Source of the DNA: Chrysomallon squamiferum
Lineage: Eukaryota; Mollusca; Gastropoda; Neomphalida; Peltospiridae
Assembly: GCA_012295275.1 (NCBI GenBank)
Contig: CM022677.1
Span: 15,096,335 to 15,157,969, forward strand
DNA length: 61,635 nt
Direction of reading: 5' to 3'
Positions 1 through 12,045 of this stretch are shown here, in pieces (within the stretch, counting starts at the first letter, position 1; each line of letters begins with the position of its first letter). The translations under genes and the position numbers were made by a program. The notes below the pieces were generated by a model. That model worked only from the letters and a program-made list of their open reading frames with translations, was not told where the DNA came from and made no database searches.

Positions 1-537
1 TAATTTTATTACACTGTACAAAAGAAGGTGCTGAAAGATAAGATTGATGTTCATCAAACACAGAGACACACACAGATACAGAGACCAGGATGAATTACAT
101 TTAGCTGTAAACTGACGGACATTCTGGATGCAGGGAAAGGAATCAGAGATGATTTGATGCATTTTTGTTCAACGGATAGATAAACCAACAAGAGATTATA
201 GACTAATAGAAAGATAGATATGTATGTGGATAGATAGATAGATATTGATAGATACAGAATAAAACATGTTGATATGACCGTGTCATAGTTTGTATTCAAT
301 TAATAAAAAATGTATCAGTCTAACCTCGCGCCCACTCAACTTTTCCTTTACATCTCAAACAGTTTTAGACAACATTATTGATCTGTACCTTTCTCTATAT
401 TCTTACCTTCTACTAAAAGCAGAACTTCATAAATTATATTACACTACAGATTAAAATGATAATTTCAAGTAAGAACATAGATTATAGAGAATACCTGTAT
501 TTTGGGAAATATAGAGCGTACTTTCAGTTTATTTTAA

Positions 538-589
<52 letters not shown>

Positions 590-2955
590 TATAAGAAAAT
601 AGAAGAAAACTTAAATGATATTCCATTATGAATACAAAGCTATCACGTGTATTTTGTATAACGAGAGCAGTTCACTATAAATAAATCATAAAACATCCCG
701 TAATTATTATTTTTAATTAAGGATACCGATATTTTCACTAAGATTTTTTATACAAACATTTATTAATTATAAACAAGTAAAAATAAGCTGTCAGTTTTAC
801 TTAAGGATAACGCTATTTACACTGATAATTTTACCACTGAGTTATAAAAATAAATTTTAAAAACGTGTGCACTGTTTGTGTAGTAGTTTACGCGGGATTT
901 TAGTTACATTGTGTTACACAGAACATTCATAGTTAGAGAGTAGCGGTGACACCAACCGTGTAAATTGTAAGAGAAGTCCGCCGATATCTTGAATAACTAT
1001 GAATATCCTTCCAGACTAGCTACCATTATTTCTCAGTTTAGAAAAAAAGTTAAGTATCTGCACTACATCTTTAATTATAAACATATTTATAATAAAAAAA
1101 ATATATATATATATTTAATTTCCGATGAAACGTATATAAATCGATGGTAAGAAAAAAATGTATAATTCTAAATAAACAAACATATCCTAATAAAAGTAGT
1201 TTAATAAACCTCAAAATGTTGATGAATTTCAGATTAATCAAATTATTTCTGGTACTAAATAAAACGTCGATTTAAATTTGATGATATTAACTTTTATTAA
1301 GCAAATATGACAGACTTCAACTAAGAGAGTTTTTTCGATTTTAGATATGTCTTAAAAAAAAAATAATAATAAAAAGTATTGCCATTTTTGCTGGATCACA
1401 TGATGTAGTAAAGCAGAATGGCAAGACTATTAAAGAATTCACACATGTTATCTTTCAGGATACCACACAATATAATCTGTGGATCAAGCTTATAACATAT
1501 AACACTATTTAAACAGTGCAAAAATTAAGCAGCGTGAAATTATCAATGTAAATAGTGTATTTTCTTAACAAAAATACTACGTTACTTTTGCTGCCATGAT
1601 GTAGAGAAAACAACACAAATTACGTTGAGAAAAATCACATTAATATCACAGTTGCTAATGAAATATCATTTTTATCTGGTTGCGATATTTTATTCCTGAA
1701 TATTCACTTTACTTCTCAACTAGAAATATTAAAATGAATATGTAATTAATTATTTGCTAATGTCTAACAAATGCAACACCTGTCTAGAAAAAGAAAATCA
1801 GTATTTAATTATCAATACAATCTCAGGTGCAACTAAAAACTAATCCTGATTCTGATAGTAACACAGAATTGGAATCTGGAAGGCCTCTTTATTTCTGAAG
1901 TTCTCAACTATCCTTCGTGAATGAGATGATATTCAGTTAATTATACGACAAATCATACTGAAAATTACAGGTATGATTTCACTGTGAACATTCAGAAATA
2001 TAGATGGAACTTCAGTGTTATAATGTTTTTATTAACAACAGTAGCTTTACATGTTACGTCAAATATATATCGAGATATAAAGAGAGCGCATCTAGTTTGA
2101 CATATTATAACCACAGTTAATCTATTAGATATTACTGACAGTTATAAATGATAATTCTACATGGCGTTATGAAAATAAGTGGTTTAATTACCTGTAAAAA
2201 GAAAAAAATGAGAATTAATTATGAGCAGTGATATTTACAGTTTGCTAGTTAAGTATGTTAAGAAATGTTAATCTCATATTTTATTAATATCGAATATTTA
2301 TATCAAGTTATACTGAAAAATGTCGGAGTTCATTCCCTGGAATCACGATAGTGTGTACTGATTAGCTGAGAACAAAGCAAGATGAACATGCTATTTTATT
2401 ATGCGAAATTTAATTTTTTCATTACATTCATTAAAAGGTGTACATCAGCGCAAGTTGTATAGTGTAATATTTTTTTACATTTCTTATTATACCTGAAGTT
2501 CTCTTATTACATTAGATATTAATATAACCGCTTCACCAGTAATAATCTATATAACAATGAAGCAGACACCGTAGTTGTCAAAGTCCTCTCTTTGTCAACA
2601 GCTAAATAGCAACAACAACAACAGTAATAACACGTTAATATTTTTATTTTTTATTTTGTTTGACGTTATTTTTTCTGTTTTTATATATGTTTGACGCTAT
2701 TCTCTTAGTTTCATTAGAACTGTTCTGAGTGCGGATATAAAAATTACTTCGAATTTTTTATTAGGCCTCGTAAAGTTATCAGAGAAATCAGATTTATTCT
2801 TAGTGTATTTTTCTGTCGAGGTATTTTTCAAAAAAATATATAATAATGATAATAATAAAATAAAAAAACCGCTGATTTATGAGAAATCGTGAACTTTTAT
2901 AAAACCACAGTTAACTAAAGAATATCGCTGTTTTCACTGATAATGTTACCCACCG
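1..2955. other. AT-rich non-coding stretch
   Basis: I see no convincing exon here. The stretch is AT-rich with a TTA microsatellite at 541-589. Segments near 785-850 and 2880-2960 resemble each other (shared words such as CACTGATAATTTTACC and CACTGATAATGTTACC), which suggests old local duplication. The first 22 bases resemble 44398-44419, which lies just upstream of a block homologous to 2956-3301. Confidence 0.5.
541..589. repeat. (TTA)n microsatellite
   Basis: An uninterrupted run of TTA/ATT trinucleotides. Similar arrays recur at 11761-11807, 19797-19840, 24105-24150 and 48911-48957, so ATT is the dominant microsatellite of the window. Confidence 0.95.
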
Positions 2956-3301
2956 ATAAGACGCAAGTTTTATAACGTATTATTTATATGAGAAATTAAA
3001 ATTACATTAATTAGAGATTGTCAGTTATATTATTGAATAAACATGGAATTTCATTCTAGATAAACTTACTTTTCTCAGTGTTTAAAAAAATAATCTGATA
3101 TATTCTTAATTACATAATTTGATAAATTTGAATTTTAGATTAATCATGTAATTTCATGTAGGGAGAGATGTAAATTGTGTCGCGGAATGTCATGTTACTG
3201 CGGTCATAAAACAAAGTATCACATTGTGACACTGAAAGGTGCACAGTTAATTTTCAGTAATATCAATACAATAATAAATACAGTATTCATCTAGCACTTT
3301 A
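2956..3301. repeat. Outer block of the segmental duplication, left copy
   Basis: This matches 44480-44790 in the same orientation, including words such as ATAAGACGCAAGTTTTATAA and the run through GTGACACTGAAAGGTGCACAG. The right copy lacks about 33 bases present here after GGTGCACAG, then both continue with TATTCATCTAGCACTT. It is collinear with the main duplication (4931-13207 and 46161-54118), so the duplicated unit probably began at or before this point. Confidence 0.8.
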
Positions 3302-3338
3302 CCCTTTCTGTATGTTCTTATTACTGTTAATAATAAAA

Positions 3339-3339
<1 letters not shown>

Positions 3340-3396
<57 letters not shown>
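3340..3396. repeat. (TG)n(TA)n compound microsatellite
   Basis: A TG run is followed directly by a TA run of about 40 bases. It sits where the two copies of the segmental duplication stop matching, at the left edge of an unmatched 1.6-kb stretch. Confidence 0.95.
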
Positions 3397-3397
<1 letters not shown>

Positions 3398-4140
3398 TGA
3401 GCCAAAAACAATGAGGACAAAGTCATTAAAAATAAAAAGTGCTTAAAATGATTAAAAAACTAGTTGAGATATTAGATAAAACTTGCTTTCAACTAATACT
3501 GAAGCCAAAGTTGTCATTTTTTTGTTCACTTGACTGTAGTGAGGGTGTGAAATCAGACAAATACTGTTGGTGATGTAAGTTACAAGACGACGTTTTAATC
3601 CAGTAATACAATGAATAAACTGATTTAAAAATTCACATATGGTATGTGGTAGTTTGGCAATAAAGTTGTGGACACCGTAACTTACGACATATGCAGAGTT
3701 CAACTTTTTTTTGAGAAAGCAGTAATAACAAATGGCTTTTTCTTTTCCCATGTCAGAGATTTGTTTCTGAATCAGAAAGAGATGCAAAGAAAAACTAGTA
3801 GTATGCTTTTCAAATAATAAAGTTTAGCAGTATAATATGTCGTAAGTTACAAGACACCAAAATGTCATCATCCATAAAAATGAACAATATTTTGCAGAAT
3901 TATAACAACAAAATGCGAAACAGTCTTCAGTTTTATTTCAGTTTCACTTCTTTAATTAATCATATAAAAAAAATATTGTCTGCGGTCATTGATTGTTGGT
4001 GGCTTCAGTGCCTGAACATCTTTCTGTGAAACCCAGGACACGTTGACAAGTTCAGGAAAGCTGTAATAGTTGCCTCTCTTCTTCAAAAACTGAACTTTCA
4101 CTTCATATTTGACAGTCTGAAGAACCCTTAAAAAGATCAA
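3397..4140 (-). pseudogene. Relic of a transposon-encoded protein
   Basis: Two short minus-strand open stretches occur here. The one at 4140-3952 ends with residues reading SWVSQKDVQALKPPTINDRR, which resembles the C-terminal tail of uncharacterised transposon-encoded proteins in invertebrates (a WP/WV..DI..KLP.P....R pattern). The one at 3787-3452 contains a CYYC pair. A word GTAACTTACGACATAT (3672-3693) is repeated inverted at 3835-3850. The block has no counterpart in the right copy of the duplication, so it may be a later insertion. Family assignment is weak. Confidence 0.3.
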
Positions 4141-5099
4141 TCAGTTGTTATATTTTGGAATATCTTGAATTAGACCATACACACAAATTTCAGCTATTTA
4201 TCAGAAACCATTTTTTTATTTTTTCAAATTCTCTATTCAGACATAGGACAGGGCAAGCTTCGAAAAAGCGATACACCAGCACTTAACAATCTTCTTTTAG
4301 ATGATGTTCATTTCACAGAGACACGTGATCACGTGCAAATCTGCCCGGAGCAGTCACACAAAAATTAGCTAAAAATGCTAAACTGTAATGTATCGCCTTA
4401 TAACTTTAACTAAAAACATGTTTGAATGTAAATCGTGGAAATAAAAGCTGTGTAGAAGTAAACAAACAAAGAAACGAAAATGAGGTACAAAGTTCGTGCT
4501 CATGTTGGACAACAATAGTAACGAACGACAATGATTTTTAACTAATTCACTGTATAAACGTGATTGCATAACAAATAATTACATAAACAATTACTGGCTC
4601 TTTCTTTATTACATTTTATTTTGATCATTGTTTTCACTTGGTTTTGTGCTACACGCCAGTTAAGTTAACCCATTGTTCATGTCATCGCTTCCAGAGAATT
4701 TAACCACCAGAAAAACAATCATTAAAAATAAAATATTAAAAGAAACTAATTGCCAAACACTGTAATTTAAGCATATATATACTTTGATCTTCAAAATCGC
4801 GTCTTTTTGTAAGATTACGGAGTTGAATGCAAACACCCTTGCATTTTCCTTACTTGGCCAAATAGCGTATATATATATATGCAATGGTGTTGTTGTGTGA
4901 AATGTGTGTATGTGTGCGTCCATGTATATCTGAGATATCAGGAACTGATGGTGACGGTGGCAACATACCTGGGTGAGCAGTTGTTGAGGCAGTGGATGTG
5001 CGTATGATGAGGAGATCTCGGTGAGCAAATTGATGTCTTCTCTGTTACAGGCTTTGTAGCCAGTTTTTTTAATATATCTGTCAAGCTGACCTGTTTCTT

Positions 5100-6702
5100 T
5101 TATTTTGGTCTTTCTTTGATTAGTTTATCGTCCAGCATGTAAATATACATTATGTCTTGCTCAGTTATAAAACTGCGCTGCTCTAAACCTTTTAGCAGTT
5201 CACCTGTCAGCTGAATTAACCGATCAGTAGAAACTCTTTCTGCTGCATCATCCTGATTTCCATCACTACTTTCTCCTTCACTGGCTTGTTGCTCTGGACT
5301 TACAACCATTCGTACAATTTCTGAGTCCGTATAATGATGAACAACAAATGCACCGTCATCAACAGTCATCCTTTATTCAGTGTTATCTTCATCCTGTTTA
5401 TCCTTCGCAGCAGGATTGGTCAGATCACTCGCAAAAGACGACAGATCACTTGTATGGTGTTTGTCCTCTGAAGACCTAATTTCTATAAAGATTTTCATCA
5501 GGTGCTCTCTCATATGTTAATCCTGGCCACAATTTGTGACATCCTTGTTTCAGTGTAGCAGGCTCTACGTATTTCCAAGCATTAGCAACACAGTAAACCA
5601 CATCTCTCATTATATTCACGAATAAACTCACGTACAGGCTTCCCAGAGTTAACTTCACTCAGCAGGCGCCTCATAAAATGAGTGCAATACTTCGACTTTA
5701 ATGAATGTAATATTCCACTGTCCAGGGGTTGAATTAGGGAATTGCAAATAGGTGGAAGATAGATACCGAAAACATTGTTCTTTACCAGGAATTCTACTTT
5801 TGGCTGAGCGGAGCAGTTATCTAAAATAAGCATTATCTTACAGTTACGGTCCAAGCCAACAGAGTCAGAATGAGCTCTTGCTTCGGGGACAAAACAGTTC
5901 TGAAACCAATCCAATAACAGTTCAGTTGTTATCCAACCTTTTTCGTTGGCACGGTAATTTACAGGAATCTGTGTCATGCCTGTGAAAGCTCGAGGACGTA
6001 AACTTTCACCGATGACCAGTAAATTACACCTGCGTGTTCCTGCAGCATTGGAGCAGCCCAGCACAGTAACACGGTCTTTCGATGCTTTATAACCTGTCGG
6101 CGATTCTGTATCCTCCGCTTTCAGTGTTCTTTTGGGTGTACATTTCCAAAAGAGTCTCATCTGGGATATAAACCTGGTCAAGACTTAAATTTTCATCACT
6201 GACCAACTTGGTGAACTCGTCAACAAATTTTGTAGCTGCTTCATTGTCAGCTGATCTTTTTTCGCCACACACTGCACGAAACTTTAAGTCATGTCGTTCC
6301 TTAAAACGTTGCAACCATTTTTCACTGTAATCGCACTGATGTTCCAGTCCGAGTTCTTCATGAAATAGTTTTGCTTGTTCCTTCACAAGATCACCTGGCA
6401 GTTCGACTTCTTGACTTTCACGCAACTTAAACCACCTCGTCATTACTTGATATAGTTCTGCATTTTTACCAGGTTTCATTGTTTTCCTTTTAAACATCTG
6501 TTTTTTCGACTCACTGTCAACAAAAAATTTAAGTAACTTTTCTTTCTCTTTCTTTATGTCATAAACTGTCGAAGACCCAACACTGTATAATTCACATAAA
6601 CTTCTCACAGACACGCCATTGTCAAGTCTTTTCTGCTATCGACAATGTTCGGTGTTTGCGCTTAACACCACAAGAAGCACTTCTATTATTCATTGAAGCC
6701 AT
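5100..6702 (-). pseudogene. Tigger/CENP-B-like transposase pseudogene, left copy
   Basis: Fragments of one DDD transposase of the pogo/Tigger group lie in order on the minus strand. The start is near 6702 (MASMNNRSAS, then KRKHRTLSIAEK). Next come the CENP-B-type N-terminal helix-turn-helix (VRSLCELYSVGSSTVYDIKK), a second DNA-binding HTH (about 6480-6290), and the DDE core (6181-5582). Catalytic aspartates are visible in IPDE, in LILDNCSAQP and in IQPLDSGI. The C-terminal tail runs to 5100. Breaks include a frameshift just after the first catalytic motif (near 6155-6175), one near the N-terminal HTH, and one between core and tail. The first two are shared with the right copy, so the element was already dead when the segment duplicated. 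Confidence 0.88.
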
Positions 6703-6980
6703 GATTGGGGCTAAAAATGACCTTCTTACAATAACAAATGTCAAAAATCAAACCGGAAAAGCTTGCCTGTGTTTACAGCTGGTACCAGTTTGTTGATGAT
6801 GAAACAGCGCCTCCAGTCGTAGCGGCAGCCAACTTAAAGAAAACACAACACAGCTTCTCTAACCCGAACAGAGCGCACACACTGCACGAGGACAGTAGCA
6901 TACAGCACAAGAATCGATCACAAAATCGATAGTGCCGCGTGAGTCATCGCCTAGCATCCCCCTTCGCCTTAGTCAGTTTT

Positions 6981-7022
6981 AGTGCCGGATTACTGATTGC
7001 CGGACTAGTGATGGTCAACCTG
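6981..7022 (-). repeat. Terminal inverted repeat of the Tigger element
   Basis: Read on the minus strand this begins CAGGTTGACCATCACTAGTC and is preceded (plus-strand position 7023) by TA. Tigger-group elements have termini beginning CAGGTTGA and insert at TA. It lies upstream of the transposase start on the correct side. The right copy has lost this terminus in a deletion, and I could not find the opposite terminus beside either copy. Confidence 0.6.
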
Positions 7023-7298
7023 TATCATAATCGAAGAGATATTTTGGAGAATTTAATGCTGGCTATGACAGAGGTGTCTGCGTCCTATGTCGTCTGGAAG
7101 ATCATCAGACTGGGTATCTGACAATGTTACAGTAGATGTTACATGTGGTAGCTCAGTAGTTACTATATCTTTTGAATCCAATAGCTGTGAACATTTTTCT
7201 GAGATGCAATTAGACACATCTTCTGACTGAAATATTTAAACAGTATTAAAATAACAATTTATATTACAAACAGAATTCTTAATATAAGAGATAATATG

Positions 7299-8199
7299 CA
7301 GGACTCGAAATGTCCAGTCACCAGGTCACCAAATGCGACCAAAGTTCGGTTTAGGCGACTGGCATGTTAGAAATATTATGGTTAGTCGCCCCAAAAAATA
7401 TTATTTGGGTGATCTGTTTTTTTCTAAAAGTGTATAACACAAGATAATAATTTTATAATAATTTTATCGAAATATTTATTTCACACAAAACAAGTACCCA
7501 TAGTTCCATAAGTTGGACGTATCGGCTTACATAATTTGCTAACATCTATTTATAAACAGTACGTTAAAGGATTATCAGTTGGTTAACGGAACAAGTTATC
7601 ATAGCAGATAACTTTGTTAGTAATTGTTTGCTATTGTTTTTCTTTTCAATTACAACTTTAATTGGCTAAAGTGAAGCCAACGAACAAATTTAGCGAACTT
7701 TTAGAGCGTTACGTTAATAATTATCGGTTGGTTAACGGAACAAGCTATCATGAAAGATAATTCTATAACCTTGTATTTGCTATTGTTTTTTGTTTTCCCA
7801 CGCTAAACTTTACACAGTCATTTCACGTTGCTTTCATTTAATTTGTATTTCTTTTGAAAAATCCAAGCGTATAATACTGTTCATTTTAATTCTTATTCTT
7901 AATCTTATTCTTATATAATTCCAGTATTGTCAAGGTTTGTTTGAAAATGTCTTACCAGCTGATTTGTATAACTAGGACTAAATTTTTGTGGCTATTTTAA
8001 TTAATAAAGAATTTTCGTATTTCTTTTTAGATGTTGACAAATTAAGGTAAGCCGATACTTTCAAATGATCGAACTACGAACAAACCTTTTATGTGACATA
8101 AATATTTGCTACAAAATTATTTTTAGTGGCTCTTGTGTTATAACTTAAAGAAAAAAAGAGATGCTCCAAAAAATAGTTTTTACACGACTAAACCATAAT

Positions 8200-8237
<38 letters not shown>

Positions 8238-8246
8238 CGAGCCTTG
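7299..8246. mobile_element. MITE-like non-autonomous DNA transposon, left copy
   Basis: It is bounded by inverted ends: CAGGACTCGAAAT on the left and, read in reverse, CAAGGCTCGAAAT on the right. Subterminal parts also pair (TTTAGGCGACT and TTAGTCGCC motifs inside the left end; CGACTAAACCATAAT inside the right end). No open reading frame spans it. The interior has two related halves sharing TTGGTTAACGGAACAAG (about 7570 and 7727). The CAGGGCTCGA-type ends suggest the hAT superfamily, but no clear 8-bp target duplication is visible. Confidence 0.7.
8201..8231. repeat. poly-T tract
   Basis: About 30 consecutive T lie just inside the right end of the MITE. The right copy has only about 7 T at the equivalent place, so the tract is length-variable between copies. 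Confidence 0.95.
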
Positions 8247-8813
8247 TGCTTACTGACATAACGTGCATAATCATCAGCTTGAAAGACAAAAAAGTATGAC
8301 ATTTGTCTCAAGTTGAAAATGTCAGTATAGATCTTCATAACAAGAAGAAGAAAAAGTAAGTTCTTCTAGAATAATATTATTTATTCATGTTAGAGACTGT
8401 GATAGAATTAACTATGGAAATAAGAAAAATTTAAGTGTTAGATCAGTTGTAATATATTTTATCTGGATAAAGAAGACTCATTAAAATAATTTTTATAAAA
8501 AAGAAATTTTTGTCAATTGAATTAGGACAGTTATTTCAAATAATTTACCTGTATAAGTATTATAAGAATTCAGATTTTTTTTTTTTTTGCTGCTGAAAAG
8601 ATATGATATTTCTGCGAGTTCTTCAAAGCATTCCAATGAACAAAGCAGAGACAACTTGTATGGGTTTTTTCATTAGTATTTTTTTCTATTTAAGCAGCAG
8701 TTCATTTGTAATTTCTCCTTCATTTGTATAGAGGACATGTGGATGTGTGTGAATGTGTTTGTGTGTGTGTGTGTGGGGATACTGGTGTCTGCTTACATCT
8801 TTTATTGCTTTTT

Positions 8814-9408
8814 TGCAGCATTAGTCAGAACAAACTCACAGCACTGCAGACTGAATGGGAACTCCAAAAGAGAAAAGAAATCTAGCAGAAGAAAAATAAT
8901 TCACACACTTTTACATGTGAAGACAGAGAAAGGTTAGTTCAATTTCTGCAGCATTTTACTCAAGATTATGACTAATTTTGTCTGAGTCAGTTACAGGATT
9001 CAAAGGGAGTAATTTGAAAATACTGTCTGCATGTGAGACTAAATCTTCACTTTGGACTGAAACTGCACAGGGTAAGAATTCATTTGAATAATGTGCAATT
9101 TTTCTAACAGATTAAGTGATATTTACTGAAATCTGTTCTGAAACATATTTAAAGGAGTAAATATAATTTTGAGGCTGTTGTATTAATTCTTAGATTAATT
9201 GATTATATACTGCAGTATGTTTTTGTTTGTTATTTTAAATTTTGTTTTCATTTTTATTTTTAAGAAAAAGCTGTCTTGTTCAGTTTCACATTCCAAACAG
9301 CCCACTCCAGCCTGAACCAGTTTACTTCCTTGTGTCAAGAAAATGTGGAATTTTTAAAATATGTTCTGAAAATCTGTGTCAGCCAATCTATCAGCTGGTG
9401 AGTCAGTT
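8814..9408 (+). pseudogene. Possible DUF7869-type transposon-protein relic, left copy
   Basis: Stretches reading NKLTALQTEW (about 8830) and, at 9283-9405, SPLQPEPVYF followed by SRKCGIFKICSE in one frame resemble the part of DUF7869-type, integrase-like proteins of invertebrates where a PLQPGP.YF..PRKC.IFG.CCE pattern is typical. Frame breaks separate the pieces and the downstream catalytic part is not seen. The resemblance is by eye and short, so these could instead be exons of an unrelated gene. Confidence 0.35.
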
Positions 9409-11759
9409 AATCTGTTAATTAATTAATTTATTTATTTGTTTTCTGTTGATGTATTTGCTTTTTGTTTTGTTTGTTGTTGTGTATGCTATTTATTTATTTA
9501 TTTTTTTAGACCTATGTGATTGTGTTATTTTATGTTATGTTTTTGAATTTAATTAATCAAACATTAATGTCTATTTATTTGTTTGAATTAAAGTTTGGCT
9601 GTCAGTTTTTCACTGTTGCTATCAAGATGGTTTTAAATGTAAATTTAATTTTTAATTCATTGAAAAAGTAATGGAGAATTTGGACAGAGAACTAAGTAAT
9701 GTTTCATGGTTTCAGAAATTCCACAACTACAGTTTGGTGTTGTGTTTATTTTGTGTTTGAATTTGACTGTGTTTAGATTGGTGGAGTAGCTGATTCTGAG
9801 TCTGGTAATGTTGTTGTTATGTAGTTCTTAGTAAACTGATTTTGGGTTTTGATGATGAAAGGGGTAACTAATGTTTACTTTATTTCTTTACTATTTGCTG
9901 GTTGCAACATTCACCCACTCCAGTCTCCATTTCAATATGGCTGACTGTTGTTTTAAAACTAGATTGTAGTGAAAGGTGAGTTTTAAAGGGTTGATCAGGG
10001 CCTAGATCCTTCATGAGATGTTTATTACTGAGAGTGGATTTTAACACAGTATTTTAGTGTGTGTAGGTTTTTGTCTGTATTTCAAGTGTTGTATGTTTTA
10101 TTCCAACATGAGACTGTCAGGCAGTGTGATGTTTGGTAACGGTTTTTACAAGATGTGATTATCTTCTGTATGTGTTGAATGATTTTCTTGGCTGTTGAAT
10201 GAATTTCTTTGTTATTAAATGGTTATCTATTTTTAGTGTTATTTTGCTGTTATGTTTCTTTCTGTTTTTTCTTTTTTTTTCTTTATTAGAGAGGAGGCAT
10301 GCTGTCTAAGTGAAATCGTTATCCCTCAGTTTAAAGGCAGACATTCAAGTTGTTTAGGTATGTTTGTATTTGGTTATTTAGAGATCTGCCTGAACACCAG
10401 AAAGTGAAGACATTGGCAAAGAGTGGTATGTTTATTGGATCAGCTAGATTTTTTGTGTTGTTTTGTTCGTTTGATGCAGTAAAGATTTTGCTGAGATCAC
10501 ATTCTTGTGGTTGTTTTTTCAGATGTATGTCCTTTTATTTTAACAGATATTGATATTTTGTTTATGAAGTTGTCATTGATGTTAATGTTAATTAGTTTGA
10601 TGAGTACTTCCTCCCTCCAGACCATAGCAAAGTCTTGTTCCATAATCTGTGAAAACTGTAATTACTTTTCATTCATTTACTGAATGCTTGGTTTATGGAA
10701 TTTAATGAATTGTTGTTCATGTGGTGTTTTGTTCTAAAGCTGTTTTGTTATTTACTTATGAAATTGTTGTTGTTTAAGTTTTGTGTTTACCAATGTGTTG
10801 AAGGTTTTACATTTGTGATATTAGTGTAACTGGTCTGTAGTTGATTGTCAGGTTTAGTTAGACTAAAACAGTTTGCAAGTTTCCAGTCTGTTGGTATCTT
10901 ACCTGTTGACATTAAATAAATTACATTAAAGAGATCAAGTATTATTACTAATGGTTTTGACTATTTTGTATTTTTCAAATTGATTTTTTTTTTAGATTAT
11001 TATTATTTTGTTTTGTTTTGTATTGTCTTCTGTATTTAGTCCACTACTCAGTGGATATTTTGTTAGTGCAGTTTTTGGTTTTAGGTTTGTGTTTAGGGCA
11101 ATATGTGTCAGAGTTGTTTGGGTTTTTTATTTTAATATTTGTTGTGTGTCACCAGTTCTGTCAGAGACCTCACTTGGGTAACAGTGACTTATTTCTGTCT
11201 GTTGGTTGATGTAGCTGTCAATTGTAATTGTTGTCATGGCAGGTTTGTTGTTAAAGGTAAGTGTGGTCCAGTCGGTTGCTCTCTCCCCCCTCCCTGTTTA
11301 TATATGTGTGTGCATATGTTTGTCTGTGTGTGTAATACAGAGACAAAATTACATGTAAAATTAATTATTATTTATTTATTTGTTTTTCTAAATGAAAATA
11401 TCTATAATCAGCACTATTTTAAAAGCTCAATCAAAGTACAGTCAGTTAACATTTCCACAGATAGGTTCAGAAATAAAAAGTAGGTCATATGCAAATGTGG
11501 TGTTAGATTGATGGAATTTCATTGGTGGAGACTTACAGACACTGTAATCTAGTGGATTCTTCAGTTGTTGAATTAGATACATAAAGTACAGAACAGAACT
11601 TTTTGTTCTTGAATTAAATTTGAAAATTGTAAAATTAATTCTTCAGGTAAGAAATTCTTATTATATATTTGTTTAATTTTGCAGGTAACAGAGACTTCTG
11701 AAATGAATAGCATATTTTAATATTTTATTTTATTTTTAAATATTTAGTTTATTAAAACA

Positions 11760-11807
<48 letters not shown>

Positions 11808-11940
11808 TACATTATCAACATTTTTACATTAATTAGCTTTAGGAATGATAAAATGGATTGAATCAAGAAAATTCACAAATGATATGTTTTATTTTGGTTA
11901 CGTCCTGTAATAATTTCAAATTCTTTCTTTTCTTCCCCAG
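9409..11940. other. Non-coding stretch upstream of MCC exon A
   Basis: This is T-rich sequence shared with the right copy. A short open stretch after an acceptor-like TTTATTAG (10289-10345, REEACCLSEIVIPQ) has a donor-like GGTATG behind it and is nearly identical in both copies, but I recognise no family. An ATT microsatellite lies at 11761-11807. The first coding exon and promoter of the MCC-like gene are not identified. Confidence 0.5.
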
Positions 11941-12045
11941 CTTCCCCAGCAGCCTTGACCTTTCTGTAAGGGGAGATAATCGAGCTGAACAACAGGTTGG
12001 CACATGAAAGAGATCAGTTAGAAAAAACAACTGACTAAATGTCAG
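11941..12045 (+). pseudogene. MCC: MCC exon A (left copy), with stop and frameshift
   Basis: This translates as SPAALTFL*GEIIELNNRL and corresponds to the N-terminal SAALASLKGDIVELNKRL region of MCC. The codon at 11967-11969 is TAA where the right copy has AAA (lysine, as in the family). After LEK one extra base (run of A at 12022-12027) shifts the frame; without it the exon reads QLTKCQ, matching the family's KLAKAQ. The extra base is also present in the right copy. Acceptor CCCCAG and donor CAG|GTAAGA are canonical. Confidence 0.8.

Noticed and set aside
54-299. Minus-strand frame with hydrophobic residues (81 codons)
   Set aside because: It derives from GATA-type low complexity (TAGATAGATA) and matches no known protein pattern.
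11018-11483. Plus-strand frames with cysteines (also at 51924-52299)
   Set aside because: Kept in both duplicate copies but T/G-rich, without a protein family pattern; an acceptor and donor can be drawn, yet all three frames of the putative exon are poor.
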